Source: a virus | IMG/VR virus record: IMGVR_UViG_3300024262_000164 | Span: 1 to 30,755 of that record | Reading direction: 5' to 3' (one strand) | Length of the DNA: 30,755 bases | Shown: piece after piece, positions 8,634 through 16,298 of the stretch | Layout of the letters: each line of letters opens with the position of its first letter | Position numbering within the stretch: position 1 is the stretch's first letter | Made by a program: the position numbers and the translations under genes | The notes under the pieces: model-generated | The model's database searches: none | Seen by the model: the letters and a program-made list of their open reading frames with translations, nothing else | Told to the model about the DNA's origin: nothing

Positions 8634-8718
8634 GGTTTTAAGTTTTAAGATTTATGTTTTAGGTTATGGATTATTCCGTTTTTTTCCTAAAACCTAATAC
8701 CTAAAACCTAAAACGATC
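8634..8718. repeat. Intergenic inverted repeat of TTTTAGG/CCTAAAA heptamers (copy A)
   Basis: The left arm has TTTTAAG-type 7-bp units and the right arm CCTAAAA-type units, separated by an AT-rich loop; the transcript can fold into a long imperfect hairpin. It fills the gap between the tape-measure stop and the next gene. Two near-identical copies lie at 12620 and 13763. Confidence 0.9.
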
Positions 8719-8725
8719 TTTTTTT

Positions 8726-11215
8726 TTATCTCATTTCCTCGCGCAGAATATCTTTGACCTTGCGCTCGATTTCGGTTTGCAGCCTGGCGCTCAATCGACG
8801 GTCGGAAATGTTGTCAATATTCACGGGCACGCTGATGGTGGTATTTTTTACGGTCTGCATGTTATTGACCGGCTTGACGCCCGGGGGCAGCACGGTTTCA
8901 TCGTATTTTAAAATGGCCGGGAATTCGTCCGGAGACAACGGCGAATATCCTTTGTGCAACCGGGGCGCGTTGGCAAACACGGACGCGGGCACGGTTCGCG
9001 TGGGTGCGGAATCTTTACCCACGGTACCGCCCTTGTGGAATAGCGCGCCCGCGGTCTGGGCCTCGGTAAGCCCTCCCAGGGTGCCGGCGGTACCGCCCCC
9101 GCCGAACAGACCGCCGATTCCTGAAAATATGGATTTAAACAACCCGGACCCGCCCGAAGATCCGCCGCCGAACAACAGCTCTTTGGTCATCTGGCCGAGC
9201 ATATCCGAAAAACTGTCGGTCAATGAATTGCAGAACGCCCGGAAATAATCCGCCGCGCTGTCCAGCTCGTTTCGAAAAACATCTTTATAAAATGAAGAAA
9301 AATTATCCTCGATGGCGTCGGCGGTTCGCTCGGACATCTCCACCAGCCACACGTTGTTTTTTTGCGCCGCTTCCAGCCGTTCTTCATCCAGGGTCTTGAT
9401 TTGTTCCGTGAGCCACTGGTGGGCCAGGACCGCGTCTCCGGTGTACTTCTGATAATCCGCGGCCTGCTGTTCTAACTGGGATTTGCGATAATCATAATAC
9501 CCCTCGGACTGAAACCGCATGTCCGAGTACATTTCCTCGAAGGCTTCGCGGGTTTTCTCGATATCTTCCGCGGTGCTGTCAAACCCGGTCACGTACTGGC
9601 CGATATCGATTCTGAGCTGCTCTTCCATGATGGCGCCGGTACCGGACGGGATGATCAAGGATTTTTCAAATTCCGCCCGGGCCTTGGCCACTTCGTCCAT
9701 GAGTTTTTTATATTCTTTTTTGGCCGCGTCCGCACCGCTCGTATCCACGCCGCCGCCCGGTGCGCCTCCGCCGCCAAAGTCGGTTCTTGGCGGCTGGTAA
9801 ATCTCCCAGCCTTCGGTTTCAGGACCGATCTTGCCGTGATAGGAAGCCGGGGTTTGGGGCATGGGCTGGGTCTGGGGGATCTGTGCGCCGGTGTTCCAGT
9901 CCCTTTTTCGGGTAATCACGTCCATGATGTTGTCAATGGACTCTTCCCAGTCTTTCCAATGACCCACGGCGGCACCCACGTCCGCGTTGAAGTGTTTGAG
10001 CTGTTCGTTCAAAAGATAAAGCCCGCCCACAATTTTGGCCGGGCCCCAGCCGCCGAACAAAATCCGGCCCGCGATCCCGGCGCCGGCGGCCCCCACCACG
10101 CCGTCGGGCAAACTGTTATACAAGGCGATGGTTTTTTTCAAAGAGCCGTACACCGCGCCCACGCCCTCGTTGGCAAAGCGGACAAATTCTTCCCGGTTTT
10201 CCCGCACATACCCGGCCAGCTCTTTTAGGGTTTCATTCAGGATCCCGGTTTCCTGCTCGAACGTGTCGATCTCCACCCGCTCCACCGCGGATTTGAATTC
10301 CTGCCACCGGGTGATCACGTTGTCCCGCATCACCCCGGCCATCTCTTTGAGCGATCCCGTGGCATTGTAATATTGCTTGGTGAGATCTTTTACCTTGTCC
10401 CGCTGCTCGGCCAGGATAATCGCCGAACCATAAGCACGATCATCGAAAAGTTCCTGGGCGGTTTTGATCTTGTTGGTAGAGTTTAGAATTTCATCTAAGG
10501 CCTCATCATAGGACATGCCGGTCTTGGACAGCTCGGTGATGATTTTTCGTAAATCAGTGCCCGCCTTGCTCGCGTCTGTATTGGCGTCCACCAGGGAGCC
10601 CACCTTGGCCGTGAGCTGTTCGATGTCCCAACCGTAGGCATTTGCCGCGGCCCCCACATTGGCCATGGCCGCCTGGAATTTTTCCAGGTCCAGCGCCGTG
10701 CTCGTGGTGCCGGCGGCCATAACATCCATGTACCGGGACAGCTCGCTGGCCTGGGCGTTGAACGAATTCATGGTGCCGGCGGCAACCGTGGCGGCCTCGG
10801 CAAGATCCGCGTCCAGGGCCGTGGCCAGATCCAGGGTCATCCCGGTGACCTCTAAAATCTCATCCTTGGTCAACCCCAGCTTGGAATAGGCGATTTCCAA
10901 TTGCCCCACCTGGGTGGCGGTGTACTCGGTGCGCTCGCCCAGATCCTTGGCCAGGGTGGAAAGCTCTTTAAAATCCTGCTCCCCGGCCTTGGTGATGGCC
11001 CGGACCTTGGACATGGTTTTTTCGTATTCCGCGCCCGTGGCCAGGATATCCCGGCCCACAAGGCCCAGCATGGTGGCGCCGCCCAAAGTGGCAATGGCCC
11101 CCTGCAACGAAAATACACTCCCGGTCAACGCCTTGACCCGCCCGGTCACGGACTGGAATGTTTTTTTTGTGGCGTCCCGCGCGGACAATATGATTTGTAA
11201 TTTATGATCGTTCAT
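8726..11215 (-). CDS. Tail tape measure protein (TP901 core type)
   Basis: An 829-residue protein. Residues ~60-280 match the TP901-type tape measure core (GAEYEKTMSKVRAITKAG, then DLGERTEYTATQVGQLE and TGMTLDLATALDAD). A Gly/Ala hydrophobic stretch lies at 33-58. The centre has a Pro/Gly-rich hinge (GGGGAPGGGVD) and coiled-coil-like helices. The end (FHKGGTVG near 726, then APRLHKGYSPLSPDEFPAIL) resembles the lambda gpH C-terminus. Its length sets tail length, and it is the scaffold for tail tube assembly with the chaperones encoded just upstream. The ATG at 11215 lacks a clear Shine-Dalgarno; a REP-like hairpin lies directly upstream. Confidence 0.9.
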   Translation of the reverse strand: MNDHKLQIILSARDATKKTFQSVTGRVKALTGSVFSLQGAIATLGGATMLGLVGRDILATGAEYEKTMSKVRAITKAGEQDFKELSTLAKDLGERTEYTATQVGQLEIAYSKLGLTKDEILEVTGMTLDLATALDADLAEAATVAAGTMNSFNAQASELSRYMDVMAAGTTSTALDLEKFQAAMANVGAAANAYGWDIEQLTAKVGSLVDANTDASKAGTDLRKIITELSKTGMSYDEALDEILNSTNKIKTAQELFDDRAYGSAIILAEQRDKVKDLTKQYYNATGSLKEMAGVMRDNVITRWQEFKSAVERVEIDTFEQETGILNETLKELAGYVRENREEFVRFANEGVGAVYGSLKKTIALYNSLPDGVVGAAGAGIAGRILFGGWGPAKIVGGLYLLNEQLKHFNADVGAAVGHWKDWEESIDNIMDVITRKRDWNTGAQIPQTQPMPQTPASYHGKIGPETEGWEIYQPPRTDFGGGGAPGGGVDTSGADAAKKEYKKLMDEVAKARAEFEKSLIIPSGTGAIMEEQLRIDIGQYVTGFDSTAEDIEKTREAFEEMYSDMRFQSEGYYDYRKSQLEQQAADYQKYTGDAVLAHQWLTEQIKTLDEERLEAAQKNNVWLVEMSERTADAIEDNFSSFYKDVFRNELDSAADYFRAFCNSLTDSFSDMLGQMTKELLFGGGSSGGSGLFKSIFSGIGGLFGGGGTAGTLGGLTEAQTAGALFHKGGTVGKDSAPTRTVPASVFANAPRLHKGYSPLSPDEFPAILKYDETVLPPGVKPVNNMQTVKNTTISVPVNIDNISDRRLSARLQTEIERKVKDILREEMR

Positions 11216-11228
11216 TGTTTTTCATTTT

Positions 11229-11300
11229 TGTGGGGCAGGTTTTCCAACCTGCCATCCTTTATTCTGCCATTAATCGACAGGCTGGAAAGCCTGCCCTACA
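11229..11300. repeat. REP-like inverted pair (TGTGGGGCAGG.../...CCTGCCCTACA)
   Basis: Two 25-base REP-like hairpins in inverted orientation (11229-11253 and 11276-11300). Each folds on itself (GGCAGG loop CCTGCC) and they also pair with each other. They fill the junction between the gene at 11304 and the tape measure gene. The form resembles the REP doublets spread by REP-associated tyrosine transposases; none is encoded in the window. Confidence 0.85.
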
Positions 11301-11303
11301 GGT

Positions 11304-11894
11304 TTAAATTCTTTGCCCTTTCATTTTCAGCCTAAAATTTCTCTGTATATTTTTCCACGCCCGGTATTCCTCGGCCTGCCAGAACGGATCCATGATGGGC
11401 CGGGCCGGGGTTTTTAGCCGGGTGGTGGATTTTCTGATGAACATATATTTTCTGGCCACGGACCGTTTGGACATTCTGGATCCCATGCCCCGGAACATCT
11501 CCCGGCGGGATTCGGTCATCTGGCCGGTAAATCCTTCCTGCTGTTTCTGGGCGATGCGCTTCCATGATTTCGAGGTTTTGGGTCCCACCCAGCCGATGCG
11601 CATGTCAAAGGGCCGCTGATCTTTCACAAAATACCGCACCGCCAATGCCAGCCGGCGCAGCGGCTTGTTCGGCCCCAGCCGTTTGCCCTTTCCGCTCCAG
11701 GCCCTGGACAAAAACGTCAACGGATTAAATTTCTTCCCGCCCGGCGCCCCTTCCCGGATCTGCTTTTTTAAAAGTCGCATGAGCCGGAACCCCTCCACCT
11801 TCACGGCGGTGTTCAGCGCCTTTTCCTGGCGCAGGTTTTCGGCTTTTAAAACCCTGTCGAGATTTTTAAACCCCTTGGTGGTTGCCTGCAGCAT
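11304..11894 (-). CDS. Basic virion-morphogenesis / minor tail protein
   Basis: A 196-residue, strongly basic protein between the tail chaperones and the tape measure. Recognisable blocks are KQIREGAPGGKKFNPLTF, LALAVRYFV, IGWVGPKTSKSWKRIA, KQQEGFTGQ and FIRKSTTRLKTPARPIMDPFW. I recall this arrangement from phage virion-morphogenesis-like minor proteins with Mu-type heads, but the exact role is not established. ATG 11894 is chosen for AGGAAAAGG upstream; the longer frame to 11930 only reads into the neighbouring REP repeat. Confidence 0.6.
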   Translation of the reverse strand: MLQATTKGFKNLDRVLKAENLRQEKALNTAVKVEGFRLMRLLKKQIREGAPGGKKFNPLTFLSRAWSGKGKRLGPNKPLRRLALAVRYFVKDQRPFDMRIGWVGPKTSKSWKRIAQKQQEGFTGQMTESRREMFRGMGSRMSKRSVARKYMFIRKSTTRLKTPARPIMDPFWQAEEYRAWKNIQRNFRLKMKGQRI

Positions 11895-11903
11895 GCCTTT
11901 TCC

Positions 11904-11981
11904 TGTGGGGCAGGTTTTCCAACCCGCCAAATGATGATTTTGCCAATAATGTCAATGACAGGCCGGAAAGCCTGCCCTACA
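11904..11981. repeat. REP-like inverted pair, second junction copy
   Basis: Same design as 11229-11300: left arm 11904-11928 and right arm 11957-11981. The right arm overlaps the last codon and stop of the -1-frame chaperone. Confidence 0.85.
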
Positions 11982-12348
11982 TATCTTCTTTTTTGCCCTG
12001 CTTTTTTAGCTCCATCCGCTCCAGCATCCGCACCTTGCGCCACACGCACTCACTCAAATCAACATCCAGTTCCTTTGCCCGGGTTCTCACTTCCCGGTAA
12101 TCCAGCCCCACAATGCCCATGCCCGCGCCCCGCCACTGGGTGCTCACATCCTGCCACAGCTCCAGGGCCTCCAGGTTCTCGGACATGATCTTGGGCATGT
12201 TGTGGTCGCCGTATTCGCAGGTTTTACAGGGCGGTTTGTCCCCTGACCTCTGACCTCTGACTTCTGACTTCTTTCTCTTGGCCGCCCGACAGGTCTTGCA
12301 ATACTCTATTCGTCGTCTGTCTGAGAGCCATTCCCAGACGTCGGCAAG
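11977..12348 (-). CDS. gpT-like extension of tail assembly chaperone, read by -1 frameshift (DUF1799-like)
   Basis: An open -1 frame of 123 residues following the slip site at 12348-12354; the fusion with the upstream chaperone would be 212 residues. After LADVWEWLSDRRRIEY it carries a CKTC...CKTC pair, zinc-ribbon-like, with a heptamer-repeat insert (SEVRGQRSG) between the two knuckles. Then comes a DUF1799-like helical part, LELWQDVSTQWRGAGM and IVGLDYREVR. An ATG at 12198 could start a 73-residue standalone product, but no Shine-Dalgarno precedes it and the cysteine pair lies upstream of it in the same frame. Its place between tail tube and tape measure is that of lambda G-T. Confidence 0.8.
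   Translation of the reverse strand, partial: LADVWEWLSDRRRIEYCKTCRAAKRKKSEVRGQRSGDKPPCKTCEYGDHNMPKIMSENLEALELWQDVSTQWRGAGMGIVGLDYREVRTRAKELDVDLSECVWRKVRMLERMELKKQGKKEDM
12241..12272. repeat. Heptamer repeat R2 (AGGTCAG family)
   Basis: Four units, read in frame in the chaperone extension between its two CxxC knuckles, in the stop-free orientation. Confidence 0.9.
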
Positions 12349-12614
12349 TTTTTTTCCTCATCCTTGGCCCCGTAGGTTTCCTTGACGATCCCGCCGAACA
12401 CTTCCATGGTTTTCTTGTGGGATTGTTCTTCCAGAAGTTTTAAGGCCTCCGGATCCAGCACACAAAGATCCATGACCTTTTCGATGCCTTCATCCACCGT
12501 ATCCATTTTAAAGATCGGCGGATTGTAATAAGAAAAATAAAACCCGTACGGTTTAAACTCCCGGATTTCTTTCCGGGTCAGCCCCCGGACCTTTACGCCG
12601 TTCACTTCGCGCAT
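12306..12614 (-). CDS. Tail assembly chaperone (gpG-like), zero-frame product
   Basis: A 102-residue acidic protein (MREVNGVKVRGLTRKEIREF... FKMDTVDEGIEKVMDLC...) directly after the tail tube gene, as in lambda V-G. It ends with a disordered NLPTSGNGSQTDDE. Residues 87-89 (E-K-N) are encoded over the slippery heptamer, so part of translation probably continues into the -1 frame. Start ATG has GGAGG 7 bases upstream. The G/GT pair is known to coat the tape measure and recruit tail tube protein in siphophages. Confidence 0.8.
   Translation of the reverse strand: MREVNGVKVRGLTRKEIREFKPYGFYFSYYNPPIFKMDTVDEGIEKVMDLCVLDPEALKLLEEQSHKKTMEVFGGIVKETYGAKDEEKNLPTSGNGSQTDDE
12348..12354 (-). other. Programmed -1 frameshift site A AAA AAC
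   Basis: In the zero frame the codons are GAA AAA AAC, giving the canonical X XXY YYZ heptamer. The -1 frame stays open downstream with no stop. Seven bases later a possible 6-bp stem CGTCTG/CAGACG (12335-12340 with 12314-12319) could act as stimulator. Confidence 0.85.
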
Positions 12615-12619
12615 GTAAA

Positions 12620-12712
12620 AAACCTCCGTTTTACGTTTTAAGATTTAAGTTTTAGGTTAAGGATTGTTCCATTTTTTGCCTAAATCCTAATACCTAAAAC
12701 CTAAAACGATCA
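12620..12712. repeat. Intergenic inverted repeat of TTTTAGG/CCTAAAA heptamers (copy B)
   Basis: Same element as at 8634, in the junction between tail tube and chaperone. It ends in the same CGATC sequence as the other copies. Confidence 0.9.
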
Positions 12713-12715
12713 TCT

Positions 12716-13741
12716 TTAAGACGGACTCACGCTCGGGCTCACACTCGCGCTCGGGCTCGTACTCGCGCTCGGGCTCACACTTGCCGATGTCTCCAGCGCG
12801 TAGCTGGCCACGCCGTTGGTCAGCCGGGCCACGATATCCGATGTTTCGGACCCGTCCGTGTAGTACCCCACAAAATCTAGAGACACGATCAGGCCCTGGG
12901 GACCTTCGATGGGAACCCCGTTCACCGAGTAGAGCAGCTCCTGGATCTCGAACTCTAAGATCGATGAGGCGCCGGCCGTCATGGTAACCTTTAAAGACGT
13001 TTCCGTGTCCCCGGTGGCTTTGTCCAGCAGGGTTTTGTCCTCAAACAGGGCTTTTAAGTTCCCGGTCACGGCCACGAACCCTTCGGGGATGTCCCCGCGG
13101 ATCCCGCCGCCGCCGATCACAAACGAGTTGGGGTCCAGCCCGAAATCGATATTTATGGACAGTTCCGTGGCATTGGCCAGCGTGGCCTCCCCTTCTTCCA
13201 GGGCCGCGTCAAAATTATTCACCCGGGCCAAAGATATGGTGGAAGGGGACCCGTCAAAGGCCGATGTCTCATGGCTCATCTGGGCGCCTAAAACGCCTAA
13301 GTTGCAAACCAGCTCCCCGTCCCCGCCCACGGTCATGGAAAATGTTGAGATCTTGCATCCCACGTACCGCTCATACACACTGACCGCCAGATCGGTGAAC
13401 GCTTTCTCCAGGGAAAATGGGGGCATGGACGATCCCACCTTGTATTCGTGCACATAAGGATCCGCCCCGGTGGATACGGGCGCGCCGAACATGGCATACA
13501 GCCAGTAGGCCATGGCCAAAGAGTCCGCCGGCACCACGATGGGTCCGTTCACGTCCTGGTTGCCCGCGAACGGCACCACGGTGTTCCGGGTCCCGGTCAA
13601 TGTGGCCGGCACCTGGCGGGCCTTGACCCCGGTCACGCCGCACGTATTGAGCGGCAACACAAACCCGTCCACCGCCACGGTTCCGAACGTATCTTCAAAT
13701 CCCATAACGATCTGGGCATTAACGCCGCGTTGTTGTGTCAT
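12716..13741 (-). CDS. Major tail tube protein
   Basis: A 341-residue protein starting MTQQRGVNAQIVMGFEDTFG, typical of siphophage tail tube proteins. It has a central tube-like beta sandwich (SVYERYVGCKISTFSMTVGG... SHETSAFDG) and a later LKVTMTAGASSILEFEIQELL strand set. The last ~23 residues are an SPSA/SPSV repeat up to the stop, not part of the usual fold and presumably exposed on the outside of the tail. Its position before the G/GT chaperones fits. Start ATG has AAAGGAG upstream. The family is known to polymerise into the tail tube. Confidence 0.8.
   Translation of the reverse strand: MTQQRGVNAQIVMGFEDTFGTVAVDGFVLPLNTCGVTGVKARQVPATLTGTRNTVVPFAGNQDVNGPIVVPADSLAMAYWLYAMFGAPVSTGADPYVHEYKVGSSMPPFSLEKAFTDLAVSVYERYVGCKISTFSMTVGGDGELVCNLGVLGAQMSHETSAFDGSPSTISLARVNNFDAALEEGEATLANATELSINIDFGLDPNSFVIGGGGIRGDIPEGFVAVTGNLKALFEDKTLLDKATGDTETSLKVTMTAGASSILEFEIQELLYSVNGVPIEGPQGLIVSLDFVGYYTDGSETSDIVARLTNGVASYALETSASVSPSASTSPSASVSPSVSPS
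12719..12787 (-). repeat. 12-bp Ser-Pro-Ser-Ala/Val coding repeat on the tail tube gene
   Basis: Twenty-three codons of SPSx units ending at the stop codon, the same type as at 1657 and 17094 though the host genes are unrelated. Confidence 0.9.
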
Positions 13742-13762
13742 GATAAATCTCCTTTCGAAATT

Positions 13763-13848
13763 TGGTTTTAAGTTTTACGATTTAAGTTTTAAGTTATGGA
13801 TCATTCCTTTTTTTGCCTAAATCCTAATACCTAAAACCTAACTCGATC
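13763..13848. repeat. Intergenic inverted repeat of TTTTAAG/CCTAAAA heptamers (copy C)
   Basis: Third copy of the element at 8634 and 12620, between the tail-terminator-like gene and the tail tube gene. Confidence 0.9.
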
Positions 13849-13852
13849 ATCT

Positions 13853-14329
13853 TTAAAGCAGCGGATCACTTCCAATCGTAACGCCTTCCCACACCTCGAT
13901 CACCATGCCGCACATGAAAAAGGGAAACGACTCGATCATCTCGTAATCCACGGCGATCACGGAAAGCGTGAGGTTGCCGATGTCCACGCCGGCGATGGCA
14001 TCCTCGATGAGTTTCCGGAACGCCTCGATGTTCTGCACCCCGGTATATTCCGTTAAATTACTAACCCCGGCATGGCTCCGGACGGTGGTATCGTGCAGAC
14101 AGCCCACCACCTCGATCTCGTGATTTTTCTCCCGCCGGTGCTGCCCGAACTCCTTTCTCACCGAGTACAAAACCACATAAGGACAATCCGAGTCCCCGGG
14201 CGGGTTCCTGGCATCCATCCCCGCGTACACCGAATGATCCGCAGAATACGCAATCTGGCACCAGGTCTTAATCACATTCGATTCGGCCACGGCCTCGGCG
14301 AAATCCACTGTCAATGTGTTGATGTTCAT
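13853..14329 (-). CDS. Putative tail terminator / tail completion protein
   Basis: A 158-residue alpha/beta protein (DFAEAVAESNVIKTWCQIAYS... GDSDCPYVVLYSVRKEFG... HEIEVVGCLHD... FRKLIEDAIAG... SFPFFMCGMVIEVWE). It sits immediately before the tail tube gene, the slot of lambda gpU/gpZ. Strand order with a long helix before the last strands fits tail terminator proteins, but no motif is decisive. The start has no clear Shine-Dalgarno; the upstream junction is a repeat. Confidence 0.6.
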   Translation of the reverse strand: MNINTLTVDFAEAVAESNVIKTWCQIAYSADHSVYAGMDARNPPGDSDCPYVVLYSVRKEFGQHRREKNHEIEVVGCLHDTTVRSHAGVSNLTEYTGVQNIEAFRKLIEDAIAGVDIGNLTLSVIAVDYEMIESFPFFMCGMVIEVWEGVTIGSDPLL

Positions 14330-14334
14330 AAAAA

Positions 14335-14447
14335 TAAGTTTGAAGTTTGAAGTGAGCTAAAGTGATCTAAAGTTAAGGACGCCGCCAAAGGCGGCACATT
14401 TTATAACTTTAGGCACTTTCAACTTTAGACACTTTAGGCACTTGTTT
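14335..14447. repeat. Intergenic inverted repeat with CTAAAGTG units
   Basis: The left arm holds AGTG-AG-CTAAAGTG-AT-CTAAAGTT. The right arm holds the complementary CTAAAGTG series with one base fewer per unit. In the centre is a GCCGCC-AAA-GGCGGC hairpin (14380-14394). Fills the junction of the head-completion and tail-terminator-like genes. Confidence 0.85.
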
Positions 14448-14448
14448 T

Positions 14449-14766
14449 TTACCACACCGGTCGTTCATCCCGAACCAAAGACAGCTCCCACACCTGCCCG
14501 TCCCCTTTGACCGCCACTTCCGTGTCCGGATCTCTAAACACCCGCCAGGACGTTCCGGCGATCACCACGGTGTCCCGGTAAGCAGGCGAAGCCACATCCG
14601 ATGTTTTCACGATGATCCGCGCCGTGCGGGCGTTGTCCCCGTCCGAATTCATCCCGAAATCCACCAGGGCCAAAATGTCGGTCCCGTTATAGGTCACGGT
14701 TGTCGCAAAATCGTCCGCATCAAAAAACACGGACAGGTCCGTGGTGAGCTGTTCGGCCAGGGTCAT
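14449..14766 (-). CDS. Head-tail joining protein (lambda gpFII-like)
   Basis: A 105-residue protein. The stretch FFDADDFATTVTYNG, then DILALVDFG, a middle RIIVKTSD strand and a final WELSLVRDERPVW fit the small head-tail joining proteins of the gpFII type. It lies downstream of capsid and before tail genes, as expected. It starts with an ATGA overlap on the upstream gene's stop, so translation is coupled. Confidence 0.65.
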   Translation of the reverse strand: MTLAEQLTTDLSVFFDADDFATTVTYNGTDILALVDFGMNSDGDNARTARIIVKTSDVASPAYRDTVVIAGTSWRVFRDPDTEVAVKGDGQVWELSLVRDERPVW

Positions 14767-15077
14767 GAGTTTTTAAACTTTCTAAACAAAATAGATTCTT
14801 TTGCCGATGGGATTTTTTTTCTTTTTTTCTTGACCGGCGCGACTTCTTTCCCTTTTTTCTCATCCGGTTTGATCTCTTCCATGGACCGCAGCAGCACCTT
14901 GGGCACTTCCGGCAGCCGGATCACCTCGCCGGCCTTGAACTGCACCGGCGCGATAATCGTGTAAACGCCGTTTTTGCCCGCCTCCAGCTTGCGCCGCCGG
15001 GGCTCGGCCTGGGCTTGGGTCAGGCCGATCTGGCCGGTGAATAAATCCAGGGTCCGGGTCACTTTATAAGTTTTCAT
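14763..15077 (-). CDS. Hypothetical head-module protein with basic Lys-rich tail
   Basis: A 104-residue protein: MKTYKVTRTLDLFTGQIGLTQ, a beta-rich YTIIAPVQFKAGEVIRLPEVP, and then a KKKRKK-type basic end. It lies between the major capsid gene and the joining protein, a position often used for head-completion or accessory structural proteins. Start ATG with GAGG seven bases upstream. No family is recognised; DNA contact by the Lys-rich tail is possible but not shown. Confidence 0.55.
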   Translation of the reverse strand: MKTYKVTRTLDLFTGQIGLTQAQAEPRRRKLEAGKNGVYTIIAPVQFKAGEVIRLPEVPKVLLRSMEEIKPDEKKGKEVAPVKKKRKKIPSAKESILFRKFKNS

Positions 15078-15094
15078 AAATATCCTCGTTTTAT

Positions 15095-15232
15095 AGGTTC
15101 CGGGTTCAGTGCTCAGGTGTCAGGAAAAAAAAAGAAAATAAGAAGGTTAGAAGATCAGAAGGTTGGGCAGCCTGAGAATAGCCGACCTTCTTACCTTCTG
15201 AGCTTCTATCCTTTAATACCTGACACCTTTTT
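15095..15232. repeat. Nested intergenic inverted repeat (AGGTGTCAGG outer, AGAAGGTT inner)
   Basis: Outer arms AGGTGTCAGG (15115-15124) and CCTGACACCT (15219-15228) are perfect complements. Inner arms are 8-bp-type units (AGAAGGTT, AGAAGATC) with a complementary CTTCTTACCTTCTGAG series. The full junction between capsid and next gene folds into one long hairpin. Confidence 0.85.
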
Positions 15233-16186
15233 TTAACCCAACGTCACCAGGCACGCATTTTGCCAGTATCCGTATCCAACATTTCTCCAGGTATCGATCC
15301 CGTACTGATGCGCGTCATTGTCAAACTCGTATTCCGAGCCGTATCCCTTGACCTTGAGATTAACGCCGGTCTCTTCCTGGCGAACCAGGGCCTTGACCTG
15401 GGAGTCGGTGCGAAACATCGCGAACTTGGTGGTCCAGCTTGACAATCGCACATTGGGAACCACTTTGATGGTGAATTCCTTTTTCATCTCGGACAGCGCG
15501 CTCTGGTCACTACCCACCTGATAGGGTGTCGCAACCGCCTGAAGCGCCGCATGCATAAACGTGGGCGGCACCATGGCCAAAAACGCGGTAGCGTTCTCAT
15601 TCATGGGTTCGGCCTGGTCATCCACGATTTTGACAATGGCCTCGATGCCCTTCATGATGGCGAACTGCATGTCTGCCACTGACGGCAGCGTGGTGGACCC
15701 GGACTCGGTGATGGGCAACTCTGAAATATCCACGGTGATATCGTTGCTCTGCTCCCCGGAGTCTCCTTCTTCGTGGTCCGTGTCGAAAAAATAGTCCCCG
15801 TCATAACACACAGTATCTTCTCCGTTCACAATCAGCGTGGATAACAGGCTGGCCCAGTGGGCGTTGGCCCGGCGGGCCATTTCCGAGATCCGGACCAGGG
15901 CCTGGCCGGATTTGTCCCGGCGAAGGTCCCGCACCAGTATTTCCAGGGTGGCCTCATAATGCTTGTTGATGATGGTCAGGCTGTTCTCGCGGAACCCCTT
16001 GGCATCGCGCCCGCCGATCCATTCTCGCAGGGTCGGGCTCATGCCCAGCCACGCGTATTCCTCGGACGCCTGGTCCGAGGTGAAATAATTTGAAATCAGC
16101 CCGACCCAGGACGCGCCGATATCCTGCTCCAGGGTCTTATAGAAATGACCGATAATTTGACGTTCGGTGAGTTTATCAAGTCCCAT
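15233..16186 (-). CDS. Major capsid protein (Mu gpT-like)
   Basis: A 317-residue protein whose pattern follows Mu-like major head subunit gpT: AWLGMSPTLREWIGGR, SLTIINKHYEATLEI, DLRRDKSG, RISEMARRANAHWASLL, CYDGDYFFDTDHEE and a closing YGYWQNACLV. HK97-fold subunits of this group form the icosahedral shell. Start ATG has GGAGG upstream. Packaging and portal genes are lambda-like instead, so the head module is mosaic. Confidence 0.85.
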   Translation of the reverse strand: MGLDKLTERQIIGHFYKTLEQDIGASWVGLISNYFTSDQASEEYAWLGMSPTLREWIGGRDAKGFRENSLTIINKHYEATLEILVRDLRRDKSGQALVRISEMARRANAHWASLLSTLIVNGEDTVCYDGDYFFDTDHEEGDSGEQSNDITVDISELPITESGSTTLPSVADMQFAIMKGIEAIVKIVDDQAEPMNENATAFLAMVPPTFMHAALQAVATPYQVGSDQSALSEMKKEFTIKVVPNVRLSSWTTKFAMFRTDSQVKALVRQEETGVNLKVKGYGSEYEFDNDAHQYGIDTWRNVGYGYWQNACLVTLG

Positions 16187-16204
16187 TTTTATGTCCTCCG
16201 TTTT

Positions 16205-16292
16205 TTAAAGGTTCCGGGTTCAGGGGTTCAAAGGTTCAAAGGTTAAAAAAAGAAACCAACCGTGAACCGTGAACCGTGAACCGTGAACCATT
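16205..16292. repeat. Intergenic inverted repeat of GGTTCA(aa)/GTGAACC units
   Basis: The left arm holds GGTTCAAA units; the right arm holds four perfect GTGAACC heptamers. The arms are complementary over GGTTCA per unit. It fills the junction of decoration protein and capsid. Confidence 0.9.
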
Positions 16293-16298
16293 TTTTAA

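Noticed and set aside
12620-12712. Telomere-like CCTAAAA repeats suggesting a linear replicon end
   Set aside because: The units lie within gene junctions as inverted pairs at three internal sites, not at an end, and are imperfect.
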